Assembly (NCBI RefSeq): GCF_001667015.1
Contig: NZ_LZIS01000155.1
Location: forward strand, 36,211 to 100,210
DNA length: 64,000 nucleotides
Direction: 5' to 3'
Origin: Mycobacterium sp. E3198
Lineage (GTDB): Bacteria; Actinomycetota; Actinomycetes; Mycobacteriales; Mycobacteriaceae
Shown piece by piece: positions 1 to 8,684 of this stretch (positions are counted from its first letter, which is position 1; the number at the start of each line of letters is the position of its first letter). A model generated the notes under the pieces. The model searched no databases. It saw only the letters and a program-made list of their open reading frames with translations, and was not told where the DNA came from. A program made the position numbers and the translations under genes.

Positions 1-1149
<1,149 letters not shown>

Positions 1150-1209
1150 GGGGGGCCCTTTTCTTCTCGTCTGGGCACCCCCATCGTTTGCCGGGCCCTC
1201 GATTCCGCA

Positions 1210-1229
1210 ATAGAGACGAAAGTCATCAA
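1210..1229. promoter_or_regulatory. DosR-box-like site
   Basis: ATAGAGACGAAAGTCATCAA matches 14 of 20 positions of the DosR consensus TTSGGGACTWWAGTCCCSAA. It lies between the divergent acsA and acg genes, about 60 bp before acsA and 100 bp before acg. I scored it by eye. Confidence 0.5.
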
Positions 1230-1255
1230 ACGGACGCGGGCCCATCGACCTCGTG

Positions 1256-1275
1256 CAGGGGACCAAGGACCCTGG
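1256..1275. promoter_or_regulatory. Second DosR-box-like site before acg
   Basis: CAGGGGACCAAGGACCCTGG is a near-palindrome with the GGGAC half-site intact and a diverged right half (12 of 20). It lies 54 bp before the acg start, a typical distance for a DosR site. Known DosR targets such as hspX and acg often carry two sites. Confidence 0.5.
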
Positions 1276-1329
1276 CGCGCGGTGCGCACATGCCCGAAGG
1301 TCGATGTGGGGCAGGAAGTGAGTGGGCGA

Positions 1330-2319
1330 ATGACGCAGACGATGGTGGACATCGGCGTGATCACCGGCGCCGTCGAGTTGGCGTGCCGAGCTCCCTCCCT
1401 GCACAACATCCAGCCCTGGCGCTGGGTTGCGGGCGGCACGAGCGTCGAGTTGTTCCTCGACCCGGATCGAACGGTCACCGCGACCGACAGGTCGGGCCGC
1501 GAGGCGATCATCAGCTGTGGCGCCGCGCTCGATCACTTTCGCGTCGCGATGGCCGCGGCGGGGTGGGACACCAACGTCGATCCATTTCCCAACCCGAACA
1601 ACCTCGATCACCTCGCCTCGGTCGACTTTGCCCCGGTCGACTTCGTGGCGCAGGCACGGCGGGACCGCGCCGACGCGATTGCGCATCGGCGGACCAGCCG
1701 GCTGCCGTTCGGCGCCCCCAAGCATTGGGGATCCTTCGAACCGGTGTTGCGGAGCACCTTTGACAAGGACGCTGTCTTCCTCGACGTGCTGACCGACAAC
1801 GCGCGCCCGCAGTTGGCCGACGCGTCGCGGCTCACGGACTCGCTGCGCCGCTACGACGATTCGTATCAGCACGAATTGCTCTGGTGGACATCGCCGTTGC
1901 GGGAGGCGGAGGGCATACCCGACACCGCGCTCGTGTCGCAGTCGGACGCCCGCCGGGTCGACGTCAACCGCCGGTTTCCCGTCGACGCGTCCGACGAGCG
2001 CAGCTCGGCGGGCACCTACGACCAGGCGAAGATCCTCGTGCTGTCCACCCCGCTGGACACCCGCGCCGACGCCCTGAATTCCGGCGCGGCGCTGTCGGCG
2101 ATCCTGCTGGAGTGCACGATGGCCGGACTGGCGACGTGCCCGGTCACTCACCTCACGGAGCTGGTGTCCAGCCGGGACATCATCGCCGATCTCACCGGCC
2201 GTCGCGCGGCGGTGCCCCAGGTTCTGATCCGGGTCGGCGTCGAACCCGAGGGCGAGCCGGAGCCCGCGCCGACCCCGCGGCGGCCGTTGACCGACGTGCT
2301 GGAGATTCGCCGGCCATGA
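1330..2319 (+). CDS. acg: Acg-family nitroreductase-like protein (Rv2032 type)
   Basis: A 329-residue protein of the mycobacterial Acg family, a nitroreductase-fold group of DosR targets thought to bind and sequester FMN rather than act as classical nitroreductases. The diagnostic block RAPSLHNIQPWRW is near the N terminus, and the C-terminal half has the ILLECTMAGLATCPVTH block. Length matches the family (about 330). The ATG was chosen because AGGAAG lies 13 nt upstream and the protein then begins just before the conserved block; an in-frame GTG 12 nt earlier is too close to that site. The stop codon overlaps the next start (ATGA), so it is translationally coupled to the DUF1918 gene. A second paralogue lies at 19504. 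Confidence 0.9.
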   Translation: MTQTMVDIGVITGAVELACRAPSLHNIQPWRWVAGGTSVELFLDPDRTVTATDRSGREAIISCGAALDHFRVAMAAAGWDTNVDPFPNPNNLDHLASVDFAPVDFVAQARRDRADAIAHRRTSRLPFGAPKHWGSFEPVLRSTFDKDAVFLDVLTDNARPQLADASRLTDSLRRYDDSYQHELLWWTSPLREAEGIPDTALVSQSDARRVDVNRRFPVDASDERSSAGTYDQAKILVLSTPLDTRADALNSGAALSAILLECTMAGLATCPVTHLTELVSSRDIIADLTGRRAAVPQVLIRVGVEPEGEPEPAPTPRRPLTDVLEIRRP

Positions 2320-2585
2320 AAGCGAAAGTCGGGGACTGGCTGGTGATCAAGGGCGGCACGATCGGTCGCCGGGACCTGCGCGGGCTGATCACCGAGGTCG
2401 GATCGCCGGAAGGCGAGCCGCCGTACCAGGTTCGGTGGCTGGACACCGACGAACGGGCGACGGTGTACCCGGGTCCGGACGCGATCGTCGTCACCGCGGC
2501 CGAGCAGCAGGCCGCCGACGAGCGGGCGCGGTCACGGTTTGTCGCGATGCAGGCGGCCATCTCCGCCCAGGCCCATGGCCACTGA
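2316..2585 (+). CDS. DUF1918 domain protein
   Basis: An 89-residue protein with the DUF1918 fold: MKAKVGDWLVIKG, then a GRRDLRGLITEV strand and YQVRWLDTDERATVYPG. This small beta-barrel family (SH3-like) is common in actinobacteria and its biochemical role is unknown. It starts within the stop codon of acg (ATGA) and overlaps the next small gene by 11 bp, so the three are almost certainly one transcript. The C-terminal 30 residues are alanine-rich and helical. Confidence 0.85.
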   Translation: MKAKVGDWLVIKGGTIGRRDLRGLITEVGSPEGEPPYQVRWLDTDERATVYPGPDAIVVTAAEQQAADERARSRFVAMQAAISAQAHGH

Positions 2586-2829
2586 AACGGCCTCGCTGCC
2601 AAGCGGTCCGCCGATCCTGACCGACGGCGACGTCGACGCGCTCGCGTGGCAATTCCTGCACTCGTCCTACGCCTGCGACGACTACGCCGATTGGCCGCTG
2701 GATCGCCGCCTCGACGGCTTTCTCCGCCGCGAGGGGCTGGTCCGGCTCGTCGAAGACGGCGACACCTACGGCCTGATCCTGGACCGGGTGATGGCCTACA
2801 TCGCCGCTCGGGCCCGGCTTTCCGACTAG
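2575..2829 (+). CDS. Small conserved hypothetical protein in the acg transcript
   Basis: An 84-residue acidic protein (LTDGDVDALAWQFLHSSYACDDYADWPLDRRLDGFLRREGL and so on; shown only in part). I recognise no domain. It starts inside the DUF1918 gene, which suggests translational coupling, and has no membrane segment or signal peptide. Its last codons and stop lie inside a 36-38 bp sequence that is repeated about 111 bp downstream, so the 3' end of the gene has been duplicated. A DosR-linked role is inference from position only. Confidence 0.7.
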   Translation: MATETASLPSGPPILTDGDVDALAWQFLHSSYACDDYADWPLDRRLDGFLRREGLVRLVEDGDTYGLILDRVMAYIAARARLSD

Positions 2830-2838
2830 CGATCGCGC
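2801..2838 (+). repeat. Direct repeat, copy 1 (gene 3' end)
   Basis: The stretch from TCGCCGC through CCGACTAGCGATCGCGC includes the stop codon of the small upstream gene. The same sequence, shorter by two bases near its left end, returns at 2914-2949. Thirty consecutive bases (2809-2838 and 2920-2949) are identical. Confidence 0.9.
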
Positions 2839-2913
2839 TTTGAAGAAGCGAAATCGACATTAGCGTGCATCTCTCTTGAACTTTTCCGCGCTGGCGTCGA
2901 TCTCGACAAACAC

Positions 2914-2949
2914 TCGCCGCGGGCCCGGCTTTCCGACTAGCGATCGCGC
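2914..2949 (+). repeat. Direct repeat, copy 2 (intergenic)
   Basis: Second copy of the repeat that covers the end of the upstream gene. The 75 bp between the two copies (2839-2913) are visibly richer in A and T than the surroundings and contain no gene. The arrangement looks like a small insertion or unequal tandem duplication. Confidence 0.9.
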
Positions 2950-2969
2950 GGCGACGAACGACCCGCAAC

Positions 2970-2989
2970 GCCGGGACTTCGGTCCCTAT
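2970..2989. promoter_or_regulatory. DosR-box-like palindrome before the Rv2030c homologue
   Basis: GCCGGGACTTCGGTCCCTAT contains GGGAC-TTCG-GTCCC, a perfect 5-bp inverted repeat, 33 bp before the next start; 14 of 20 positions match the DosR consensus. In RNA the same bases would fold into a UUCG tetraloop hairpin, so a structural role in the leader is an alternative. Confidence 0.6.
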
Positions 2990-3021
2990 CGCCGAGTGCG
3001 GTCGACTGATCGGATGGCACC

Positions 3022-5073
3022 ATGACCAGAGCAGCCGACGCCACCCGGCGCTCGCCGCGGCGGGTGTTCCGCGACCGCCGCGAGGCCGGCCGGGTGCTGG
3101 CAAGCCTTCTCGGCGCCTACCGCGACCGGGGGGACGTGATCGTCCTCGGCCTGGCGCGCGGTGGGGTCCCCGTCGCATGGGAGGTGGCGGCCGCGCTGCG
3201 CGCCCCCCTCGACGCGTTCATCGTGCGCAAGCTCGGCGCCCCCGGCCACGAGGAGTTCGCGGTCGGCGCCCTGGCGAGCGGGGGTCGGGTCGTGGTGAAC
3301 GACGACGTGGTGCGGGGTCTGCGCATCACACCGCAGGAACTGCGCGCGATCGCCGAGCGCGAAGGACGCGAGCTCGTCCGCCGCGAGGCGGCCTACCGCG
3401 ACGGACGGCCGCCCGTCGAGGTGGCCGGCAAGACCGTCATCCTCGTCGACGACGGATTGGCCACCGGCGCAAGCATGTTCGCGGCGGTGCAGGCGCTCCG
3501 CGAAGCCGAGCCCGCGCACATCGTCATCGCCGTGCCCGCCGCGCCCGAATCGACCTGCCGGGAGTTCGCCGGCCTCGTCGACGACATGGTGTGCGCCTCG
3601 ATGCCCACCCCGTTCCTCGCGGTGGGGGAGTCGTTCTGGGATTTCCGCCAGGTCAGCGACGACGAGGTGCGCCAGCTGCTCGCCACCCCGACGACCGGTG
3701 CCGCGGCGGCCCGGCCGGCGGCGCGGACCCCGGCGGAGGTGGTTCGCGGCGTGGCCATCGACGCGCCCCAGGGTCTGCCGCCCCGCGAGGCGCTCGAGGA
3801 GCTGATCGGCGACGCGCGGGTCGTGTTGATCGGCGAAAGCTCGCACGGGACACACGAGTTCTACGAAGCCAGGGCCGCCATCACCAAGTGGCTGATCGAG
3901 GAGAAGGGCTTTTGCGCCGTCGCGGCGGAGGCGGACTGGCCCGACGCCTACCGGGTCAATCGGTACGTGCGCGGGCTCGGGGACGACAAGAGCGCCGATG
4001 AGGCGCTGAGCGGATTCGAGCGCTTCCCGGCCTGGATGTGGCGCAACACCGTCGTCAGCGATTTCGCCGACTGGCTGCGCGCCTACAACCGGCTGCACGA
4101 GTCGAACGGCCGTCGGCAGGCCGGCTTCTACGGCCTGGACCTCTACAGCCTGCACCGGTCCATGGGCGAGGTGATCGCCTACCTGGACAAGATCGACCCG
4201 ACGGCGGCCGCGCGGGCACGGGAGCGGTACGGCTGTTTCGACCACACCTCGGCCGATGACGGTCAGGCGTACGGCTTTTCGGCGGCGTTCGGCGCCGGCC
4301 CCTCGTGCGAGCAGGAAGCGATCGAGCAGCTGGTCGAGATCCAGCGCAACGCACTGGCCTATGCACGCGCCGACGGGCTGCTGGCCGAGGACGAACTGTT
4401 CTACGCCGAGCAGAACGCGCAAACGGTCCGCAACGCGGAGGCGTACTACCGCGCGATGTTCAGCGGGCGCGTCACGTCGTGGAACCTGCGCGACAAGCAC
4501 ATGGCGCAAACCCTTGAGGCGCTGCTGACGCACCTGGACCGCCACAGGGACGTTCAGGACGCGCCCTCGGCCCGAATCGTGGTGTGGGCCCACAACTCTC
4601 ACGTCGGCGACGCGCGGGCGACCGAGGTGTGGGCCGACGGGCAGCTCACGCTCGGTCAGCTGGCGCGGCAGCGCTACGGCGATGACGCGCGCCTGATCGG
4701 GTTCAGCACGTATGCGGGCACGGTGACCGCCGCCAGCGACTGGGGCGGCGCCGCCGAGCGGAAAGTCGTGCGCCCGGCGCTGGGCGGCAGCATCGAGGAA
4801 CTGTTGCACGAGACGGGCCACAGCGCGTTCTTGGTGTCGGCGCTGCTGAGCCCCGAAGCCACCGAGCCGCTCAGCGCGGTTCGGCTGGGACGGGCCATCG
4901 GCGTGATCTACCGACCCGAGACGGAACGGCAAAGCCACTACTTCCACGTCCGGCCCGCCGACCAGTTCGACGCGATGATCCACATCGACCAGACCCGCGC
5001 GCTCGAGCCCCTCGAGGTGACCAGCGTCTGGGTCGCCGGCGAAACGCCGGAGACTTACCCGACCGGCCTGTAG
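3022..5073 (+). CDS. Phosphoribosyltransferase-erythromycin esterase fusion (Rv2030c type)
   Basis: A 683-residue two-domain protein. Residues about 15-220 form a phosphoribosyltransferase domain with the PRPP loop [13 protein letters not shown] at 139-151. Residues about 245-680 form an erythromycin-esterase-type domain with GESSHGTHE near 271, [24 protein letters not shown] and WAHNSHVGD near 523, which supply the family's His and Glu residues. Length agrees with the DosR-regulated M. tuberculosis homologue (about 680). Substrates of both domains are unknown; macrolide resistance should not be assumed. It heads an apparent operon with pfkB (24 bp gap) and a universal stress protein. In M. 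tuberculosis hspX precedes this gene; here it is missing. Confidence 0.88.
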   Translation: MTRAADATRRSPRRVFRDRREAGRVLASLLGAYRDRGDVIVLGLARGGVPVAWEVAAALRAPLDAFIVRKLGAPGHEEFAVGALASGGRVVVNDDVVRGLRITPQELRAIAEREGRELVRREAAYRDGRPPVEVAGKTVILVDDGLATGASMFAAVQALREAEPAHIVIAVPAAPESTCREFAGLVDDMVCASMPTPFLAVGESFWDFRQVSDDEVRQLLATPTTGAAAARPAARTPAEVVRGVAIDAPQGLPPREALEELIGDARVVLIGESSHGTHEFYEARAAITKWLIEEKGFCAVAAEADWPDAYRVNRYVRGLGDDKSADEALSGFERFPAWMWRNTVVSDFADWLRAYNRLHESNGRRQAGFYGLDLYSLHRSMGEVIAYLDKIDPTAAARARERYGCFDHTSADDGQAYGFSAAFGAGPSCEQEAIEQLVEIQRNALAYARADGLLAEDELFYAEQNAQTVRNAEAYYRAMFSGRVTSWNLRDKHMAQTLEALLTHLDRHRDVQDAPSARIVVWAHNSHVGDARATEVWADGQLTLGQLARQRYGDDARLIGFSTYAGTVTAASDWGGAAERKVVRPALGGSIEELLHETGHSAFLVSALLSPEATEPLSAVRLGRAIGVIYRPETERQSHYFHVRPADQFDAMIHIDQTRALEPLEVTSVWVAGETPETYPTGL

Positions 5074-5097
5074 CCGTCCCGACGACCCGGAGTGACC

Positions 5098-6090
5098 ATG
5101 CAGACGCCCGCACCGCCGCCTGCGAGCCGGCCGCAAATCGTCACGTTGACCATGAATCCGGCTCTGGACATCACGACGAGCGTCGACGTCGTGCGCCCGA
5201 CGGACAAACTGCGCTGCGCGGCCACCCGGTACGACGCGGGGGGCGGCGGCATCAATGTCGCGCACGTCGCCTATGTGCTCGGCGGATCGGTGCTGGCGGT
5301 TTTCCCCGCGGGCGGAACGACCGGTGGCCTGATCGCGAAGCTGCTGGGCGACGAGGGCGTGCCGTTCTGGCAGGTCCCGATCGCCGCGGCCACCCGGGAG
5401 AGCTTCACCGTCAACGAAGCCACCAGCGGCCAGCAATACCGGTTTGTGCTGCCGGGGCCGCAGCTGACCTTGCGCGAACAGGCGCATTGCCTCGAGCAAC
5501 TGCGGACCGCGGCCAAATCGGCCGAGTTCGTGGTGGCCAGCGGCAGCCTGCCGCCGGGCGTCACCGCCGACTTCTACCAGCGGGTCGCCGACATGTGCCG
5601 GCAACTGGGCGTCCGCCTCATCCTGGACACCTCCGGCGGCGGCCTGCGGCACGTGTCCTCCGGGGTGTTCCTGCTCAAGGCGAGCGTGCGCGAGCTGCGG
5701 GAGTGCGTCGGGCGCCCGCTGGAAACCGAGGCCGAGCAACTCGGCGCCGCCCACGAACTCGTCGATGACGGCCGGGCGGAAGTGGTGCTGGTGTCCTTGG
5801 GATCACACGGCGCGCTGCTCGCCACACGGCATGGCAGCCAGCGCTTTTCAGCGGTTCCGATGCCGGGGGGCAGCGGCGTCGGGGCCGGCGACGCGATGGT
5901 CGCCGCCATCGCGGTCGGCCTCTGCAGGGGCTGGCCACTGGTCAAAGCCGTGCGGCTGGGCATCGCCGCGGGTGCGGCCATGCTGATGACGCCCGGAACG
6001 GCCTCCTGCAGTCGGGCCGATGTGGAGATGCTCTTCGCGGCCACCGCCGAACCGTGCGACATCCCTACTGACGAACGGCTTCCCAGATAA
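5098..6090 (+). CDS. pfkB: PfkB-family 6-phosphofructokinase
   Basis: A 330-residue ribokinase-fold sugar kinase, the Rv2029c type, expected to phosphorylate fructose 6-phosphate using ATP. Visible family signatures are TMNPALDIT at the N terminus, the glycine-rich GGGGINVAH, GSLPPG near 149-154 and the C-terminal GAGDAM with catalytic Asp265. ATG was chosen over an in-frame GTG two codons earlier because GGAG sits 5 nt before it. The gene lies between the PRT-esterase fusion and a universal stress gene, the same order as the M. tuberculosis DosR locus, suggesting glycolytic flux control during oxygen limitation. Confidence 0.9.
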   Translation: MQTPAPPPASRPQIVTLTMNPALDITTSVDVVRPTDKLRCAATRYDAGGGGINVAHVAYVLGGSVLAVFPAGGTTGGLIAKLLGDEGVPFWQVPIAAATRESFTVNEATSGQQYRFVLPGPQLTLREQAHCLEQLRTAAKSAEFVVASGSLPPGVTADFYQRVADMCRQLGVRLILDTSGGGLRHVSSGVFLLKASVRELRECVGRPLETEAEQLGAAHELVDDGRAEVVLVSLGSHGALLATRHGSQRFSAVPMPGGSGVGAGDAMVAAIAVGLCRGWPLVKAVRLGIAAGAAMLMTPGTASCSRADVEMLFAATAEPCDIPTDERLPR

Positions 6091-6162
6091 GGCCTAACGA
6101 CTCCTGTCCGACGAGCGGCGGCGCAATAGCCTGAGAGGGAGTGGAACGAGTCAGGAGCCGAC

Positions 6163-6933
6163 ATGAACCAGCTGGACGCCAAGTCGGTGGTCGTGGGCAT
6201 CAACGGTTCGCAGGCCGCGGTCAACGCAGCGAAGTGGACGATCGAAGAGGCGGTGAGCCGGCAGCTGCCGTTGCGCCTCGTCTACGTCATCCCCCGACGG
6301 GGGGCGGAATTCGGGTCGGCGCCCATTTCCGAGTGGGAGCTCGAGCGCGCCGAAACGGCGCTGTCCCAGGCGGAGTCCGCCGTGCAGAAGGCGAAAAAGC
6401 CGGTCGAGATCGACACGGCCGTCCTCTCGGGCGATCCCGGGCAGGTGTTGATCGATGAATCGCACGACGCCGCGCTGGTCTGCGTGGGCACCTCGCGGCG
6501 GGGCTGGGCGTCCGACGGATTGCTGGGGCCGACGGCCACCGCGCTGGTGGCCGAAGCGCAATGCCCGGTCGCGATCATCCGAACCAATCCCGACGGTTCG
6601 CCGACCGAGCTCGGGGTGATCGCCGTGGTGCTCAACGACGAGCCGGACAACGACGAAGTCGTGCACCAGGCCATGGAGCAGGGCCGACGCCGCCACGCCA
6701 CCGTCCGCCAGATCGACCGGCGCCTGAACAGTTGGGTCCGGCGCTACCCGGACGTGCACGTCCAGACCGTCGCCGCGGGCACCGGGGTGAAAACCGGCGA
6801 GAAGCACACCGGCGCCATCGAACTGGCGGTGGTGGGGAGCGCCGACGCCGCCGAGATCGCCGGTCTGGCCACCCCGAACTGCCATCCGATCGTGGGCTAC
6901 CCCGACTGTTCGGTGCTTGTGGTCCGCCACTAG
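6163..6933 (+). CDS. Universal stress protein, tandem (Rv2028c type)
   Basis: A 256-residue protein with two USP folds. The first (VVVGINGSQAAVNAAKW to CPVAIIR, residues 5-140) keeps most of the nucleotide-binding pattern (VGTSRRGWASDGLLG). The second (about 145-256) is shortened and its loop reads VVGSADAAEIAGLATPN, lacking the G-x2-G-x9-G(S/T) pattern, so only the first half is likely to bind ATP. It follows pfkB by 72 bp and precedes the USP next to dosR by 10 bp, joining two clusters that are separate in M. tuberculosis. Confidence 0.88.
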   Translation: MNQLDAKSVVVGINGSQAAVNAAKWTIEEAVSRQLPLRLVYVIPRRGAEFGSAPISEWELERAETALSQAESAVQKAKKPVEIDTAVLSGDPGQVLIDESHDAALVCVGTSRRGWASDGLLGPTATALVAEAQCPVAIIRTNPDGSPTELGVIAVVLNDEPDNDEVVHQAMEQGRRRHATVRQIDRRLNSWVRRYPDVHVQTVAAGTGVKTGEKHTGAIELAVVGSADAAEIAGLATPNCHPIVGYPDCSVLVVRH

Positions 6934-6943
6934 AGCCATTTCG

Positions 6944-7753
6944 ATGCCAGAGTTGGCCATTCCGCAATCGGTCGTCGTCGGCATCGACGGCTCGAAGTCG
7001 GCGATGCGGGCGGCGCTCTGGGCGATCGACGAGGCGGTGAGCCGTGACGCGCCCTTACGCCTGTTGTGCGCGGCCGAGCCGGGCGACACGCGAGAGGCCG
7101 CAGCGACGTCGATTCGCCGCGCCGTCAAGGCAATTGAAGCCGCGGGCAAGCCCGTCAAGATAGAAACCGAAGTCGTCCCGGGGCGGGCGATCGGATCGCT
7201 GATCAGCGCGTCGGCGTCGGCGGCCATGGTGTGCGTCGGCGCGGTCGGCTTGCGCCACTTCCAACCCGGCCGGATGGGTTCCGTCGCGGCCGCATTGGCG
7301 ATTTCCGCGCGGTGCCCGGTGGCGATCATTCGAGGCCGCGACGGCCGCCCCGCCGCGGATTCCATCCTCGTCGAACTGGACGGGTCGCCCGACAACGGAG
7401 TCCTGCTGGGCGCCGCCGTCGAGGAGGCCCGGCTGCGCGGCGCGGCCGTCCGGGCGATCATCTGCCGCCGACCCGCGCCGCAAGGCCAGGCCGAGGACGA
7501 TCGCCGGGCGCTTGCCGGCCTGGACCGCCGGCTGGCCCGGTGGAAGCGCCGCTATCCGGACCTGCGGGTCGACTCGACGGCCGTGCACGGCGGCCTGCTC
7601 GAGTACCTGACCTACCACCGGAGGTCCGTCGGGTTGGTCGTTGTCGGCGCCCGCAACGGTCAGCAGGTGCGGGAGCTCCTCGGCCCGGCCGGCAGCGCCG
7701 TTCTCCAGGACACCGACTGCTCGGTGCTGATCGTCGATCAGCAGCACTTGTGA
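6944..7753 (+). CDS. Universal stress protein upstream of dosR (Rv3134c type)
   Basis: A 269-residue tandem USP that occupies the place of Rv3134c immediately before dosR. Domain 1 begins VVVGIDGSKSAMRAALW and domain 2 begins around residue 148 (ILVELDGSPDNGVLLGAA). The nucleotide loops (VGAVGLRHFQPGRMGS; VVGARNGQQVRELLG) are diverged, so ATP binding is doubtful. ATG was preferred to the in-frame GTG 27 nt upstream, because the latter lies inside the preceding gene and has no ribosome site. In M. tuberculosis the equivalent promoter drives the dosRS genes; the same is likely here. Confidence 0.88.
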   Translation: MPELAIPQSVVVGIDGSKSAMRAALWAIDEAVSRDAPLRLLCAAEPGDTREAAATSIRRAVKAIEAAGKPVKIETEVVPGRAIGSLISASASAAMVCVGAVGLRHFQPGRMGSVAAALAISARCPVAIIRGRDGRPAADSILVELDGSPDNGVLLGAAVEEARLRGAAVRAIICRRPAPQGQAEDDRRALAGLDRRLARWKRRYPDLRVDSTAVHGGLLEYLTYHRRSVGLVVVGARNGQQVRELLGPAGSAVLQDTDCSVLIVDQQHL

Positions 7754-7835
7754 GCCCGGGCAACCATAAAACTGTGGGATATTGAGGCGGGGCTTCACGG
7801 CCGTTGCCTCACCCGCCCGGCAGAAAGAATTCGTC

Positions 7836-8498
7836 ATGGTCAAGGTCTTCCTCGTCGATGACCACGAAGTGGTCCGGCGCGGCCTCGCCGATCTGCTCGC
7901 GTCGGACCCCGAGCTCGAGATCGTCGGCGAAGCCGGGTCCGTGTCGGAGGCCAAAGCCAGAATTCCGGCGCTGCGCCCGGACGTCGCCGTCCTTGACGTG
8001 CGCCTTCCCGACGGGAACGGCATCGAATTGTGCCGCGACCTGGTGTCCGACATTCCGGACCTGCGCTGCCTGATGCTGACCTCCTTCACCTCCGACGAGG
8101 CGATGCTCGAGGCGATCCTGGCGGGTGCCAGCGGCTACGTCGTCAAGGACATCAAAGGCATGGAGCTGGCCCACGCGATCAAGGAGGTCGGTGCCGGTAA
8201 GTCGTTGCTGGACAACCGGGCCGCCGCCGCGCTGATGGCAAAGCTGCGCGGCTCCACGGAACGGGAAGACCCGCTGTCGGGGCTGACCGAACAGGAGCGG
8301 ACGTTGCTCGGGCTGCTCAGTGAAGGTTTGACCAACAGGCAGATCGCCGCGCGGATGTTTCTCGCCGAGAAGACCGTGAAGAACTACGTCTCGCGTTTGC
8401 TGGCCAAATTGGGCATGGAGCGGCGGACGCAGGCGGCGGTGTTCGCCTCCAAGCTGGATCAGCGGTCCGGCCGGCCCACGGAGGGGCCGCCCGGCTAG
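7836..8498 (+). CDS. dosR: Dormancy response regulator DosR (DevR)
   Basis: A 220-residue NarL/FixJ response regulator, nearly identical in layout to M. tuberculosis DosR (217). The receiver domain has Asp8/Asp9, the phospho-acceptor Asp54 ([10 protein letters not shown]), Thr82 and Lys104. The LuxR-type helix-turn-helix ([22 protein letters not shown], shown in part) covers residues 150-207, with the known DNA-contact residues Lys179, Lys182 and Asn183 all present. It activates the hypoxia/NO regulon by binding the GGGACT palindromes found elsewhere in this window. The start follows an 82-bp gap after the USP; the upstream in-frame codon at 7782 would add 18 residues not seen in the family. 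Confidence 0.97.
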   Translation: MVKVFLVDDHEVVRRGLADLLASDPELEIVGEAGSVSEAKARIPALRPDVAVLDVRLPDGNGIELCRDLVSDIPDLRCLMLTSFTSDEAMLEAILAGASGYVVKDIKGMELAHAIKEVGAGKSLLDNRAAAALMAKLRGSTEREDPLSGLTEQERTLLGLLSEGLTNRQIAARMFLAEKTVKNYVSRLLAKLGMERRTQAAVFASKLDQRSGRPTEGPPG

Positions 8499-8684
8499 TC
8501 CGGGTTTGCTGTGAGGTCGGCTTCACGTCGCCGGCGGCCAGCTGGCGCGCGGTCGGTCACCTTGGGTGCTTTACCCCCAGGGGTTAAGCTGACCCCAGGC
8601 ATCTCGCGTCGCTCAATTTCTACGTTTCGGCTTGCCCGGCGCGGGCTGCCCCATCGCTGAAGGCGTCGTGGAGGTGCAGGTCGG

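Noticed and set aside
3022..5073. Macrolide resistance gene
   Set aside because: The esterase-like domain belongs to the mycobacterial DosR fusion family; resistance cannot be inferred from the fold.
2986..5754. Open frame of 922 codons opposite the PRT-esterase and pfkB genes
   Set aside because: Antisense shadow; the plus strand has intact PRPP, esterase and kinase motifs.
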